Below, one piece after another: positions 1-10,000 of a stretch of 64,000 nt of DNA. Under the pieces are notes generated by a model. It did no database searches. It was not told where the DNA came from and saw only the letters and a program-made list of their open reading frames with translations. Positions within the stretch are counted from its first letter, which is position 1. Every line of letters starts with the position of its first letter. Source of the stretch: UBA5069 sp964560495 (GTDB taxonomy: Bacteria; Chloroflexota; Anaerolineae; Caldilineales; Caldilineaceae); assembly GCA_964560495.1 (NCBI GenBank), contig CAZLMM010000005.1:62001-126000 (forward strand). Reading direction: 5' to 3'. A program made the position numbers and the translations under genes.

Positions 1-3000
1 GCCTCCTGGAAACCAACCGCCAGCGGCGTCTATTACGCCAGGCTGGCGCGAAAGGACGGCGTCGCTGGCCCATTGACCGCCTATAGCCTGACCCTGACCA
101 GCAGCACAGGCGTCACCGATGATTTCGAGCCGGACAATAGTTGCCCCACCGCGCACGACATCACTACCGACGGCGCAAAGCAGAACCGGCGCTTCGTTGC
201 ACCGGGCGACGAGGACTGGATCAAGTTTGCCGTCAAGGCCGGCGAGAGTTTCATCGTATTGGGCGAAGGAACCGGAACAGGCGTCAACCCGGTCATTACC
301 CTCTTCGACTCGTGCAGCAGCGTGCCAGGCAGCCAGAGCCTGGTGCAGGCAGCTGCCAGTGTGACTGCCAGCGCCAATACAGACACGATCTACTACGCAC
401 GGGTGGTCAACCAGAATTCCACCGTCTTTGGACAGGACGCTACTTACGATCTCTCCGTCACAAGCTCTACCTGCGCAGCAGACAGTTACGAGCAAGACGA
501 CGAAAAGAATCAGGCCAAAGACCTGGCCTTGGGCGCACCTCAGACCGCTCACAACTTCTGCCCATCCAGCGACGAAGATTGGGTGAAGTTTAGCGTCGAA
601 GCCAACAAGACTTATGTCTTGCAGACGGAGAATCTGGGCAGCGCCTCGGATACTGTGCTGACGCTCTTCGCCGCCGACGGAACGACGCAGATTGCAGAGA
701 ACGATGACTACAACTACGTGGATGCATCACGCATCGTCTGGAAACCAACCGCTGGCGGCATCCACTATGCCCGGGTTCGCCATCACAATATCATCGCCAA
801 CGGCGCAAACACCCAATATGATATCGCCCTACGTGAAGGTTTCTGCCTGCCCGACACGCAAGAAGGCGCACTGGGCGACAATGGACCGGGCGACGCCATC
901 TCCATCCCCCCAAACGGCTCGACCCAGGCTCACACTTTCTGCGCCGACCCGCTGAGCACAACCCTCGGCGACCAGGATTGGGTTGCTTTCGATGCCGTAA
1001 CCGGCGGAAATTATCTGGTCAAGACCACGAACCTGGACAAGAACAGCGACACAGTATTGACACTTTTCGATAGCGACGGCGCAACTGTGCTGGCAAGCAA
1101 CGATGATATTGGGCTTGGGCAATCCGCCACGTTGAACTTCACGCCGACCGCCCCGGGCAAATACTATGTGCGCATCACACAGTTCAACTCCAACGTATTG
1201 GGTTCACTGACAGATTATCAGGTGCAACTTGAAGCAAACGAGCCGCCGCCGCCGACTCCAACGCCTACACCATCGCCCACACCTGCGCCGACGCCTGTCC
1301 CCACACCTACACCCGACCCGGCGACGGTGAAGACGCTCATCGTGGTGAACCAGCCTCGACTTGAAACGCTCTATGGCGCAGCAGAGACTGGAACGCTGAT
1401 GACCAAGCTCTTCGACCTGGCGAATCACACTGCGGTGCAAGGTGCGGTGCTGGAGGTGACGAGCGACCCGGCGGTGCAGACCGCCTACGCCGACTGGACA
1501 GTGGATCAGACGGCGCTGCTCACCGTGGACAAGGCGAACAGTATGGCTGCGGCCATCCGCAACCGTATCCTCACCTTCTTGGAAACGGCAACCAACGTGA
1601 AGTATGTGGTGCTGGTGGGTGGCGACCATGTCATTCCTTTCCGTCGGGTGCTCGATCTGGTGCCGCCCAAAGCTGGCGCCAATCCCACGTCGGTATTGGA
1701 ACAATCTTATGCAACAAAAGTCACCGCCAACACCACCATCGCCGCGGCCCTGGCCGAGAACATGGTGCTCACCGACGATTACTACGTGGACAAGACGCCA
1801 AGCGTGTGGACGGATAAGCAGAACAACCAGCGCGATCTCTTCATTCCCGACTACGCTGTCAGCCGTCTTATCGAGACGCCGGCCGAGATCGTTGCATTCA
1901 TTGATGTCTTCCTGACCGATCAAAAGATCGAGGCCAATCAGGCAGTGGTGACAGGTTGGGATTTTGTCCAGGACAGCGCCACGGTCATGGGTACGATCAT
2001 GAGCGCCGACAGCGTGACGACCGACGCCACGCTCATCGCTAACACCTGGGCGCGCGCAGACTTCGTCGCCAAAACGCTCAATTTCGCTTCACGCGTCGAT
2101 GTTCAGGCGATCAATGGCCATTCGACCCACGTTGGGACGCAACTGCCGGATCTTCTCAATGGCACAGCCCAACCAGACGTGACCGCTGCCGAGGTCGCTG
2201 CGGCCACGGGCGATATGGCCGGTGGGCTGATCTACAACGTGGGGTGTCACGGCGGGCTGAACGATCCGGGCCAGCTCGACTTGCCCCAGGCATTTATGCA
2301 GAAGCGCACCAACTACATTGGCAACACGGGCTTTGGCTGGGGAGGCGGTGGAACGGTCTACAGCGAGGATGTGCTCAAACGCTTCACCATCGAGTTATTC
2401 ACCGGTGTGCTCAATGAAATCGGCCCGTCGCTCAAGCTGGCAAAACAAAAATACAGCGCGGCCAAGTCCAAGCCCAATGCCTATGACGCCAAGGTGCTTA
2501 TGCAGATGACCCTCTACGGTCTGCCCATGTTTGCTGTGGAGTCGTCGGGAGCCTTTGACGATGAGGACCCCTTCCCCAGCGTCCAGGGCGGGTTCACGCC
2601 GCCCAGTTCCTTTAGCAGCGGGCTGGCTCAGGGTTCGTTGAGCTACGGTCTACCAGGCTCATTCGGCTCTTTTGGCGATACGACGACTAGCGACGGCCAA
2701 GTCTATGATATGGACGACAACGTGGCTTTTGGCGACAGCGAACCGGTTCAGCCGCTCTATTACGCCAATGCCGCTGCGCCGCTAGTGGGAGATCTGCGCG
2801 GGATTATCTTCAAGGGCGGCGTCTACAGCGATGTCACCGGATTCAACCCGGTCATGGCGCTGCCTTTCAACGAGTATGTGGAGGACACGACCGAGCCAAC
2901 TTTCCTCGGCGGCGACGGCTGGTTCCCGGAGACGCCTTTCAGTTTGCAGGACTCTCAGAGCTTTGCTGATTCATCCAAGACGGCGCAGAATGTGATCATG

Positions 3001-3450
3001 TCCCTGGGCCAGTATTCGGACGCAACGGCCACCCAACGGCTTTACAGCCAGATGAGCTTCGACACCATCTACTCGCTGAGCGCAGACACGGTGAAACCGG
3101 AAATCAGATTCGTAGACGGCATTCTGGATCAGGCGGCAGGCAAAGGCAGAATCAAGGTGGAGACGACCGATGATTCCGGCGTCGCCAAAGTCGTCATCGC
3201 CTTCACCGACGGCGGCGGAACCTGGCGCAGCGCCGAGCTTGACTTCCATCTCGCGGCGCAAAAGTGGACTGGTGAGATCACTGGTACGGTGGACACCGTC
3301 TACTTTGTGCAGGTGGTGGATACAGCGGGCAACGTGCTCGTGGACACCAACAAAGGGAAGTATTATCCGCTCTTACCGCCCTTGCCGCTCGCCAGCGGTC
3401 GACAGGTGGATATTTCCCGACGGATCTATCTGCCCGTGGTGGTCAAATAG
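1..3450 (+). CDS. Secreted gingipain-like C25 cysteine protease with PPC repeats (5' end outside window)
   Basis: The frame is open from base 1, so the N-terminus and any signal peptide lie outside the window. The visible part starts with at least three PPC-type beta-sandwich domains (recurring DEDW-I/V-KF and DTVLTLF motifs), followed by a Pro/Thr linker near 1246-1320. A caspase-fold peptidase C25 domain comes next: VVLVGGDHVIPFR, then NGHS with the candidate catalytic His at 2119-2121, then NVGCHGG with the candidate catalytic Cys at 2245-2247. An Ig-like tail follows and the protein ends RRIYLPVVVK. C25 enzymes cleave after Arg or Lys outside the cell, but the specificity here is unknown. 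The Cys/His dyad looks intact. It is followed, after 326 bases, by another caspase-like secreted protein. The family call is firm; a role in degrading external protein is inferred. Confidence 0.85.
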   Translation, partial: ASWKPTASGVYYARLARKDGVAGPLTAYSLTLTSSTGVTDDFEPDNSCPTAHDITTDGAKQNRRFVAPGDEDWIKFAVKAGESFIVLGEGTGTGVNPVITLFDSCSSVPGSQSLVQAAASVTASANTDTIYYARVVNQNSTVFGQDATYDLSVTSSTCAADSYEQDDEKNQAKDLALGAPQTAHNFCPSSDEDWVKFSVEANKTYVLQTENLGSASDTVLTLFAADGTTQIAENDDYNYVDASRIVWKPTAGGIHYARVRHHNIIANGANTQYDIALREGFCLPDTQEGALGDNGPGDAISIPPNGSTQAHTFCADPLSTTLGDQDWVAFDAVTGGNYLVKTTNLDKNSDTVLTLFDSDGATVLASNDDIGLGQSATLNFTPTAPGKYYVRITQFNSNVLGSLTDYQVQLEANEPPPPTPTPTPSPTPAPTPVPTPTPDPATVKTLIVVNQPRLETLYGAAETGTLMTKLFDLANHTAVQGAVLEVTSDPAVQTAYADWTVDQTALLTVDKANSMAAAIRNRILTFLETATNVKYVVLVGGDHVIPFRRVLDLVPPKAGANPTSVLEQSYATKVTANTTIAAALAENMVLTDDYYVDKTPSVWTDKQNNQRDLFIPDYAVSRLIETPAEIVAFIDVFLTDQKIEANQAVVTGWDFVQDSATVMGTIMSADSVTTDATLIANTWARADFVAKTLNFASRVDVQAINGHSTHVGTQLPDLLNGTAQPDVTAAEVAAATGDMAGGLIYNVGCHGGLNDPGQLDLPQAFMQKRTNYIGNTGFGWGGGGTVYSEDVLKRFTIELFTGVLNEIGPSLKLAKQKYSAAKSKPNAYDAKVLMQMTLYGLPMFAVESSGAFDDEDPFPSVQGGFTPPSSFSSGLAQGSLSYGLPGSFGSFGDTTTSDGQVYDMDDNVAFGDSEPVQPLYYANAAAPLVGDLRGIIFKGGVYSDVTGFNPVMALPFNEYVEDTTEPTFLGGDGWFPETPFSLQDSQSFADSSKTAQNVIMSLGQYSDATATQRLYSQMSFDTIYSLSADTVKPEIRFVDGILDQAAGKGRIKVETTDDSGVAKVVIAFTDGGGTWRSAELDFHLAAQKWTGEITGTVDTVYFVQVVDTAGNVLVDTNKGKYYPLLPPLPLASGRQVDISRRIYLPVVVK

Positions 3451-3776
3451 CATGGGGCGATATAGTGAGTCGCTTTGTTGAGCAAAGCGAGGCGTAAGCA
3501 GCAGCGGGCTAACAATTAACTGTTCACCATTGACCATTAACCATTAACCATTGATTTCCGCCTGCTCCCCCGCAGTTTCGATAACAGCGTCGGTAGTTCA
3601 GTTGCCCGGCCAGGCCGGGCGGAAAGGAGAAGTGAGCAGTGGAGACCGGTGAAATCGGTGAGGCGGAGCGCGGACGGATCAACCGCACACCAAAATCCGG
3701 GCAACGAAGAGAAGTGTTCATAATCGGGTTGTTTCAAGATGTTTGGAATGTGACAATTTCAGACGCAGGAGGAGCT
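3451..3776 (+). other. Intergenic leader region with short CCATTAAC repeats and a GC hairpin
   Basis: This 326-base gap holds a low-complexity run of CCATT(A/G)ACC units at about 3521-3552, also seen in inverted orientation at 44170-44187. CCCGGCC (3605-3611) and GGCCGGG (3613-3619) form a GC-rich hairpin. A strong ribosome binding site, AGGAGG (3767-3772), precedes the next gene. The 150 bases between hairpin and start could be a structured 5' leader, but I could not match it to a known riboswitch class. Confidence 0.4.
3471..3489 (+). other. Short hairpin after the C25 protease gene
   Basis: CGCTTTG (3471-3477) and CAAAGCG (3483-3489) form a 7-bp stem with a 5-nt loop 20 bases after the stop codon. 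No T-run follows, so it is a weak terminator candidate at best. Confidence 0.35.
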
Positions 3777-6044
3777 ATGAATCGCAACGTTTGGAGCGCC
3801 AGACTCTATAAACTGGCAACGATCTTGGTGGTGGTTGGGATGCTGTTCACCGGCGTCACCGCCACGGCGTTGGCCGCCGATGAACCGGCCAGCGACGACG
3901 GCAGCGGCGCGCAGGCGGCGGCGGCCAACTTCTCGGTAGGAAACGGCGAGCGCGAAGTGGCCGCCTACTGGCAGGACTACTATGACAGCGGCGAGGGCGA
4001 TCTCCCCAACGCCCAGGGCAACGTCACGGGGTTCTACAACACTCTGCGCTATCACGGCTGGGAGATCTTCGGGCTGCCGCGCTGGTGCAACTTCTCGGGC
4101 CACGACTGCTACATCTGGAGTAACAGCGCAGTCTGGGAAGACGACTTTGTCGATAACAACAACAGCTACATCGACAGCGTCGACCTGGTCTTCTACGAAG
4201 GGCATGGCTGGCCGGGCGGCTTCACCGTGCGCCCGCCGGATGACTACTACGTGCAGCATGGCGAAGTGCAGAATGCCTGGGGCAACAGCGACCTGGAATA
4301 TCTCATGCTGCTGTCGTGCAGCGTGCTGGCCGATTCCAGCAAGGCCTCGTGGTACGGCGCGTTCAACGGCCTGCACTTGATGGCCGGCTTCGCCAACACG
4401 GCCTACGACGTAGGCGGCTTTGGCAACAAGCTCGCCACGGACATCGTGTGGGGCTACAGCTACAAGGACGCCTGGTTCCGCGCGTGCGACACTCACCAAC
4501 CCAGCGGCGTAACAGCCCGTGTGCTGGCCGAGGAATACGCCAACTACTCCGAGTCAGCCTACTACTCGCCCTATGACTTCGGCGTAGACCCGCCCAAGAA
4601 CGGGTATTACTGGTGGTGGGACAAGGCCTGCGGCGCGCCGACAACCAGCAGCCTGCAGCCGAATCAACTGGGCGACCAGTTCCCCATCTTCAACACGCCG
4701 CCCCTGTCGTTGGATGAGGCCAACCGCACCTTCAACAATCTGACTGACGCCTTTGCCTTCAATGCAGAGGTGGGTGCAGCTTCGGCCACGGTCGACATCG
4801 GCAACACCCGCGTCATGACCGACGCCGAGGGACGCACCCTGGAGATGGAGAACAGCACGGGTCAGTTCTACTACTTCGACCCGGCCCGCACCTTCTCGCC
4901 AACTGTGGGTCTCTCCGCCGCCCAGATGCTCAGCCCCGAGGACGCCAAGGATATCGCCGATCAGTTCCTCACCCAGAACGGTCTGATGCCTGCCGATGCC
5001 AAGTACAACACCACCAAGCCGGTTGAATTGACAGAGGAACAGGTAGGCGGCGTGGCCGCAGCACGCGTCTTCACTACGTCCCTCACCACATACGAGGTGA
5101 TCTATTCTCGCTACCTGACCACCAGCGTCACAACCGTGGACGCGGCCAGCGGCGAAGCGCGCACCGAAGTAGTGGAGATTCCGGTGGATGGCCCCGGCGC
5201 CAAGGTCAAGGTCTATGTGTCGCCTAGCGGCGGCGGTGTGGCGGCAGCCAATGCCGTGCAGACAGGCGCCGTCGTTGGTGCGCAGGGTGGCTGGCGCAAA
5301 GCCGAAGCAAGCGTCAATGCGGCCGGTGTGCAGGACACTGTCACCATTCTGCCCTTCGACCCGGTGATCAAGGCACTCTTCGCCGACAACTTCCTGGAGT
5401 CTCATGTGGCCTTCACCAAGGTGCCTTTCTCCAACCCAACGAAGAAGGAGATTCTGAGTCAGAATTTGTCGACCTACGAGGAGTCCACCACGGCGAGCAG
5501 CGGCCAGGCCAATCTCTATCCGGCCTATCGCCTGTTGGCTCGCTACGAAGGCGTGCCGGCCAACAATCCTCAGGCGGTCTCTGGCTTGAACGAGACGGTC
5601 GTCTTCACGGACTACACCTGGATTCCGGCCAACGAGACCTTCATGCGCCCGTTGGCCAAGATCAAGTCCAACAGCGATGTCTCCCAACCGCTCAAACCAG
5701 GCGACACGGTCACAGTGGAAGCATGGGACGCCTCGACCAAGCTGAAGGATGCCGGCTTCGATGCCTCACTCGACTTCATGATGGGCAGCGGCCCGTTCAC
5801 CTATCAGTGGTATCTGAACGAAGTGAACGACGCCAACAAGATCGGCGCCGCCAACAGCAAGACGTTGAGCTTCCAGGTGCCTGCCACTTCGGAAGGTTCC
5901 AAAGAAGGCTTGACGACCTTCAAGCTGATCGTCCTCGTGACCGACACTGGCAACAGCAACACGGCGCTGAACAGCGCGCAGGCAACGCTCGACGTGACTG
6001 CAATCACGCCGAACTATCTGCCGATCGTCACCAAGCCGCAGTAG
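3777..6044 (+). CDS. Secreted caspase-like protein (DUF6345-like)
   Basis: This 755-residue protein starts at the ATG at 3777, chosen because AGGAGGAG lies just upstream and a signal peptide follows (basic start, hydrophobic ILVVVGMLFTGV, cleavage near TALAAD). The N-terminal domain (about 40-300) carries FYEGHGWP with His143 and LLSCSVL with Cys181. This is the strand-His and strand-Cys layout of caspase-fold hydrolases and resembles the DUF6345 family. The middle region is alpha/beta without a recognised fold. An Ig-like segment near 640-740 precedes the C-terminus NYLPIVTKPQ. Function is unknown; activity is inferred only from the His/Cys pair. It sits among other cell-surface genes and is followed by two hairpins that probably end its transcript. 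Confidence 0.75.
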   Translation: MNRNVWSARLYKLATILVVVGMLFTGVTATALAADEPASDDGSGAQAAAANFSVGNGEREVAAYWQDYYDSGEGDLPNAQGNVTGFYNTLRYHGWEIFGLPRWCNFSGHDCYIWSNSAVWEDDFVDNNNSYIDSVDLVFYEGHGWPGGFTVRPPDDYYVQHGEVQNAWGNSDLEYLMLLSCSVLADSSKASWYGAFNGLHLMAGFANTAYDVGGFGNKLATDIVWGYSYKDAWFRACDTHQPSGVTARVLAEEYANYSESAYYSPYDFGVDPPKNGYYWWWDKACGAPTTSSLQPNQLGDQFPIFNTPPLSLDEANRTFNNLTDAFAFNAEVGAASATVDIGNTRVMTDAEGRTLEMENSTGQFYYFDPARTFSPTVGLSAAQMLSPEDAKDIADQFLTQNGLMPADAKYNTTKPVELTEEQVGGVAAARVFTTSLTTYEVIYSRYLTTSVTTVDAASGEARTEVVEIPVDGPGAKVKVYVSPSGGGVAAANAVQTGAVVGAQGGWRKAEASVNAAGVQDTVTILPFDPVIKALFADNFLESHVAFTKVPFSNPTKKEILSQNLSTYEESTTASSGQANLYPAYRLLARYEGVPANNPQAVSGLNETVVFTDYTWIPANETFMRPLAKIKSNSDVSQPLKPGDTVTVEAWDASTKLKDAGFDASLDFMMGSGPFTYQWYLNEVNDANKIGAANSKTLSFQVPATSEGSKEGLTTFKLIVLVTDTGNSNTALNSAQATLDVTAITPNYLPIVTKPQ

Positions 6045-6065
6045 TTGTGGCGCTACGCAGTAGAA

Positions 6066-6100
6066 ACGACGACTCGGGAGCGTCCGGCCTGAGTCGTCGT
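6066..6100 (+). other. Perfect 10-bp stem-loop downstream of the DUF6345-like gene
   Basis: ACGACGACTC (6066-6075) pairs perfectly with GAGTCGTCGT (6091-6100) around a 15-nt loop, 21 bases after the stop codon. It has no T-run and may stabilise the mRNA 3' end together with the next hairpin. Confidence 0.55.
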
Positions 6101-6114
6101 CCATAGGGAACAAG

Positions 6115-6157
6115 CAGAGCGCTTCTCTCCAACCGGACAGAGGCGCTCTGTCTTTCT
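6115..6157 (+). terminator. Probable intrinsic terminator
   Basis: CAGAGCGCTTCT (6115-6126) pairs with AGAGGCGCTCTG (6139-6150), with one G-U wobble, and is followed by TCTTTCT. It lies between the caspase-like gene and the small lipoprotein gene. Confidence 0.6.
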
Positions 6158-6192
6158 GCAAAGACAACCGTAGCCAGACCGGGAGGTGGATG

Positions 6193-6672
6193 ATGAAAAG
6201 CAATCAATTTACCACAATGGCGACGCTGACACTACTCATTCTGAGTATTTGGCTTGTGGCCACCTGCACCCCCATCACGCCGGGCGAGGGCAAGCCGCAG
6301 ATCGACGTTGCCAGCGGTTCGATCAATGTGACGCAGGCAGCTCACCTGGAACAAACGATCGAGATTGACATTGGCGTTTTTGATCCGACCGCGGCTGCTC
6401 CCTATCCCAGCGCGGCGACTGTGACCGACTCTGCTGTCATCGCCGAGATCGTCGACCTGCTCGACCAGGAATTGCCCATCGGCCCGGCCGCGGCCTGCAT
6501 GGAGGTGTTCCGGCTGCGCTTCAAGTTATCCGACGGCTCTGTCCAGGAATTCGATTACCTGTGCGAGCCAGACGGCTCGGTCTTGAGCAACGACAGCGTG
6601 AGCGATCTCAAGGGCAAATCGGTGCAAGCGCCGGCGGAGCTGGCGCTCATCATCAGGGGACAGATTCCGTAA
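6193..6672 (+). CDS. Small putative lipoprotein of unknown function
   Basis: A 159-residue protein. ATG 6193 is preferred over the adjacent ATG at 6190 because GGAGG at 6182-6186 then sits six bases upstream. The N-terminus has a hydrophobic stretch ending LVATC, a near-canonical lipobox (Thr at -1 is less usual), so it is probably a membrane-anchored lipoprotein. The mature part is acidic, has Cys residues in AAACMEVFRLRF and FDYLCEPDGS that could pair, and matches no family I recognise. It has its own ribosome binding site and sits between two large surface-protein genes. Confidence 0.7.
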   Translation: MKSNQFTTMATLTLLILSIWLVATCTPITPGEGKPQIDVASGSINVTQAAHLEQTIEIDIGVFDPTAAAPYPSAATVTDSAVIAEIVDLLDQELPIGPAAACMEVFRLRFKLSDGSVQEFDYLCEPDGSVLSNDSVSDLKGKSVQAPAELALIIRGQIP

Positions 6673-7016
6673 AGGATTACGGGGTATGGTTTACGATTTA
6701 CGAGGATCTCCGCCGACGCATTCACCATCTCCACCGCGCTCTTGTACTCGTGATCGTTCTCGCTCCCACCAAGCATGTGCGATTGAGAATCGCACCTACA
6801 ATTCGTACTCGTCATCATTCTCGACCCAGCCATACACGCACGATTGAGAATCGCACTGACGGTCGTCATGCTCATAGGTGCGACTCGCATCCGCACGGTC
6901 TCAACCGGGTGTACGATGGAGAATCACGCCGACGGTCGCCCCGATCCATCATTTACAACTCACAATTCACAATTTTTCTAATTCGCCTCTCCAGACAGGG
7001 AAAGTGAGGCAGCGGT
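6673..7016. repeat. Intergenic region with degenerate hairpin repeats
   Basis: No credible gene is seen in these 344 bases. The motif GATTGAGAATCGCAC occurs at 6781-6795 and, identical, at 6842-6856; a degenerate third version lies near 6915. In the first copy GTGCGATT and AATCGCAC (6777-6795) form a perfect 8-bp stem with loop GAG. The word GACGGTCG recurs near 6859 and 6931. The last part (about 6950-6985) is A+T-rich with repeated CACAATTCACAAT-like words. It resembles decayed dispersed repeats in front of the large repeat-protein gene. Confidence 0.5.
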
Positions 7017-10000
7017 ATGAATTCTCGGATTCGACTTGTTGTATTGTTCTGTGCTCCCATATTGCTATGCATCTTCCTCAGCGCCGCGCTGGTTGGGCTG
7101 ATGCGCGACGGCAACGTACAGGCCATGCAGCCAGAAAGCCCCGCAAACGACGCCGCTGTCATCGTGAGCAAAACAGTAGGCGTCGCGCCGGCAGAGTGCG
7201 CCGCAACCAGCGCGATCACCGTCATGCAGGGAACGCCGCTCTATTACTGCTTCACAGCAACCAACAGCGGCGACATCACTCTCACGGTGCACAGCCTCAC
7301 CGACAGCCATTTGGGCGAGATTGCAGCCAACGAGTACTTCACCCTGACGCCGGGTGAGGTGGCTGTGCTCACAGCCACAGCAGCCGCCGTTGTCACCCAT
7401 ACAAATGTTGCCACCTGGACTGCATCCTTTTCTGCCAGCCTTGCTGCGGGGGTAGTGAGTGACACAGCCGCCGCGACGGTTCATGTCATCCCGCTTCAGC
7501 CTGCCATCCAGTTCACAAAGACAGTTGGCCTCTCGCCTGCGGACTGCGCCTCGTCCCAAGACATCACCGTGATGGAGGGAACGCAAGTCATCTACTGCTA
7601 TCGGGTAAGGAACACAGGCAACGTATCGCTGACGATCCACGCAGTGAGTGATGATCAACTCGGCGTCGTTTTGAGTAACCACGCTCTCCCTCTGGCCCCT
7701 CACGCGACCGTCTTCATCACGCGCAGCGCCACACCACCTATCACCGTCACCAACACGGCTACATGGACAGCTTTCCTGAGTGGAGGCAGTGACATTCCTC
7801 CAGCCACAGCCAGCGATAGCGCAACGGTTCGGGTCATCCCGCTGAACCCAGCCATCGAACTCACCAAGACTGTTGGCATAAATTCAAGTGAATGTCCTCT
7901 ATCGAATCAAGTGACAGTAATGGAAGGAACGCCGGTCTATTACTGCTATCGCGTGAAGAATACGGGCAACGTTTCGCTGACAGTCCATTCCCTGAACGAC
8001 AATCGGCTCGGGATGATCGCGAGCGAACACAGCCAGACCCTTGCCCCCGACGCCAGCACGTTCATCACCCACAGCGCAACGCCGGCCCTTACGACGACCA
8101 ACATCGCCACGTGGACGGCGTACATCACACAGACAAATGGACGCAACGCCGCAGCCAGCGACTCCGCCGTGGTTAACGTGATTCCACTTCAGCCAGCAAT
8201 TCAATTCACAAAGACCGTAGGGTTGGCGGCTGAAGGCTGTCCGGGCGCACACTCCATCACAGCAATGGAAGGGGCGTCCCTACTCTATTGCTTCAGCGCC
8301 AGGAATACGGGCAACGTGACCCTGACGCGTCACAGCCTGACCGACAGCAACCTGGGCGTCATTCTCAATGGCGTCACAGATCCACTTGCTCCGGGAGCCA
8401 TCGCTCTCGTTGCGCGCAGCGCAACGGCGGCCATCACCACGACCAATATCGCCACATGGACTGCCTATATCACGCAAACGGGTGGCCGCAAAGCCAGCGC
8501 CAGCGATTTCGCCACAGTCAACGTGATTCCGCTGAATGCAGCCATTCAGCTGACCAAGAGCGTGGGACTTGCGCCGGCGAATTGCGCTGCAACCAAGAAC
8601 ATCACCGTTCTGGAAGGGACGCGGGTCTACTACTGCTACAAAGTGAAAAACATTGGGAACGTGACTCTGACGCTGCACGAGCTGACCGATAACCGATTGG
8701 GCATCATCCTGAGCAATCATAGCATGACCCTTGCGCCCAACGCCAGCACATTCATCACCCGCAGCGCAACGCCAGCTATCACGACCACGAACATTGGGAC
8801 GTGGACGGCTTACCCCGACACAGACGCAGATGTAGATCCCGCCACAGCCAGCGACAGCGCAACAGTCAACGTGATCCCATTCCAGCCAGCGATCATATTC
8901 ACCAAGACCGTCGGTCTCTCGGCGGCGGGGTGCGCGGCGACGGATAGCATCACTGTGATGGCGGGGACAAGCGTTTACTTCTGCTACAAGGTCAAAAACG
9001 TGGGAAACGTGTCGCTGACGCTCCACGCGCTGGCGGATGATCAGCTGGGTGTGATTCTGAGCGAATATGCGCAGACGCTGGCTCCAGGCGCCAGCCTCTT
9101 CATCACGCGTAGCGCCGCACCGCCGGTCTCAACGAGCAACGTTGCAACGTGGACAGCCTATATCAGCCACAATGATCAACGCCACGCCAGCGTCAGCGAC
9201 AGCGCAACGGTGAATGTCATCCCGCGCCAGCCAACCATCGTGCTCACCAAGACCGTTGGCATCGCGCCGGACGAGTGCGCATCCACCAAGAGCATCACTG
9301 TCATGGAAGGAACCGGGCTGGTCTATTGCTATCACGTGAAGAATACAGGCAACGCGCCGCTGATGCTCCACTCGCTGACGGATGACCGGCTGGGGACGAT
9401 CTTGACCAATTACCCCCAGATGCTGAGCCCAGGCGACAGCACACTCATCACCCGCAGCGCAACAGCAGCCATCACGATGACCAACGTGGCAACGTGGACC
9501 GCCTACATGAGCGACAACCCCGACAACGCTCCTGTCACGGCCAGAGATAGCGCAACAGTAAATGTGATTCCGTTCAAGCCTGCCATCGACTTCGCCAAGA
9601 CCGTAGGGCTTTCGCCGACTGAGTGCGCTTCGTCGGACAGCATGACGGTGATGGAAGGGGCAGATGTCTATTACTGCTACAAGGCGAAAAATATTGGAAA
9701 CGTGTCGCTGACGCTCCACGCGCTGAACGATGATCGATTGGGCGTCATCCTGAACAACCACGCACAGACCTTGCCGCCTGGCGCCAGCATCTACATCACT
9801 CGCAGCGCGACGCCGGTCATCACAACAACGAACGTCGCCACGTGGACAGCCTATATCACCCAGACGACGGGGCGCAAAGCCGTGGTCAGCGACAGCGCAA
9901 CGGTCAACGTCATTCCGTTGCACCCGGCCATCGCGCTCACCAAAACCGTGGGCACGGTGCGAGGCGTCTGCGCAACGACCAAAGAGATAATCGTTGCGCC

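Noticed and set aside
3420..3450. LPXTG sortase signal in the C25 protease
   Set aside because: The ending YLPVVVK lacks the Thr-Gly, the following membrane helix and the usual basic tail.
3601..3776. Riboswitch in the leader of the DUF6345-like gene
   Set aside because: There is a GC hairpin and enough length, but no conserved core of a class I know could be matched by eye.
4554..5687. Minus-strand frame of 377 codons
   Set aside because: It is antisense to the DUF6345-like gene and lacks any recognisable motif or ribosome binding site.
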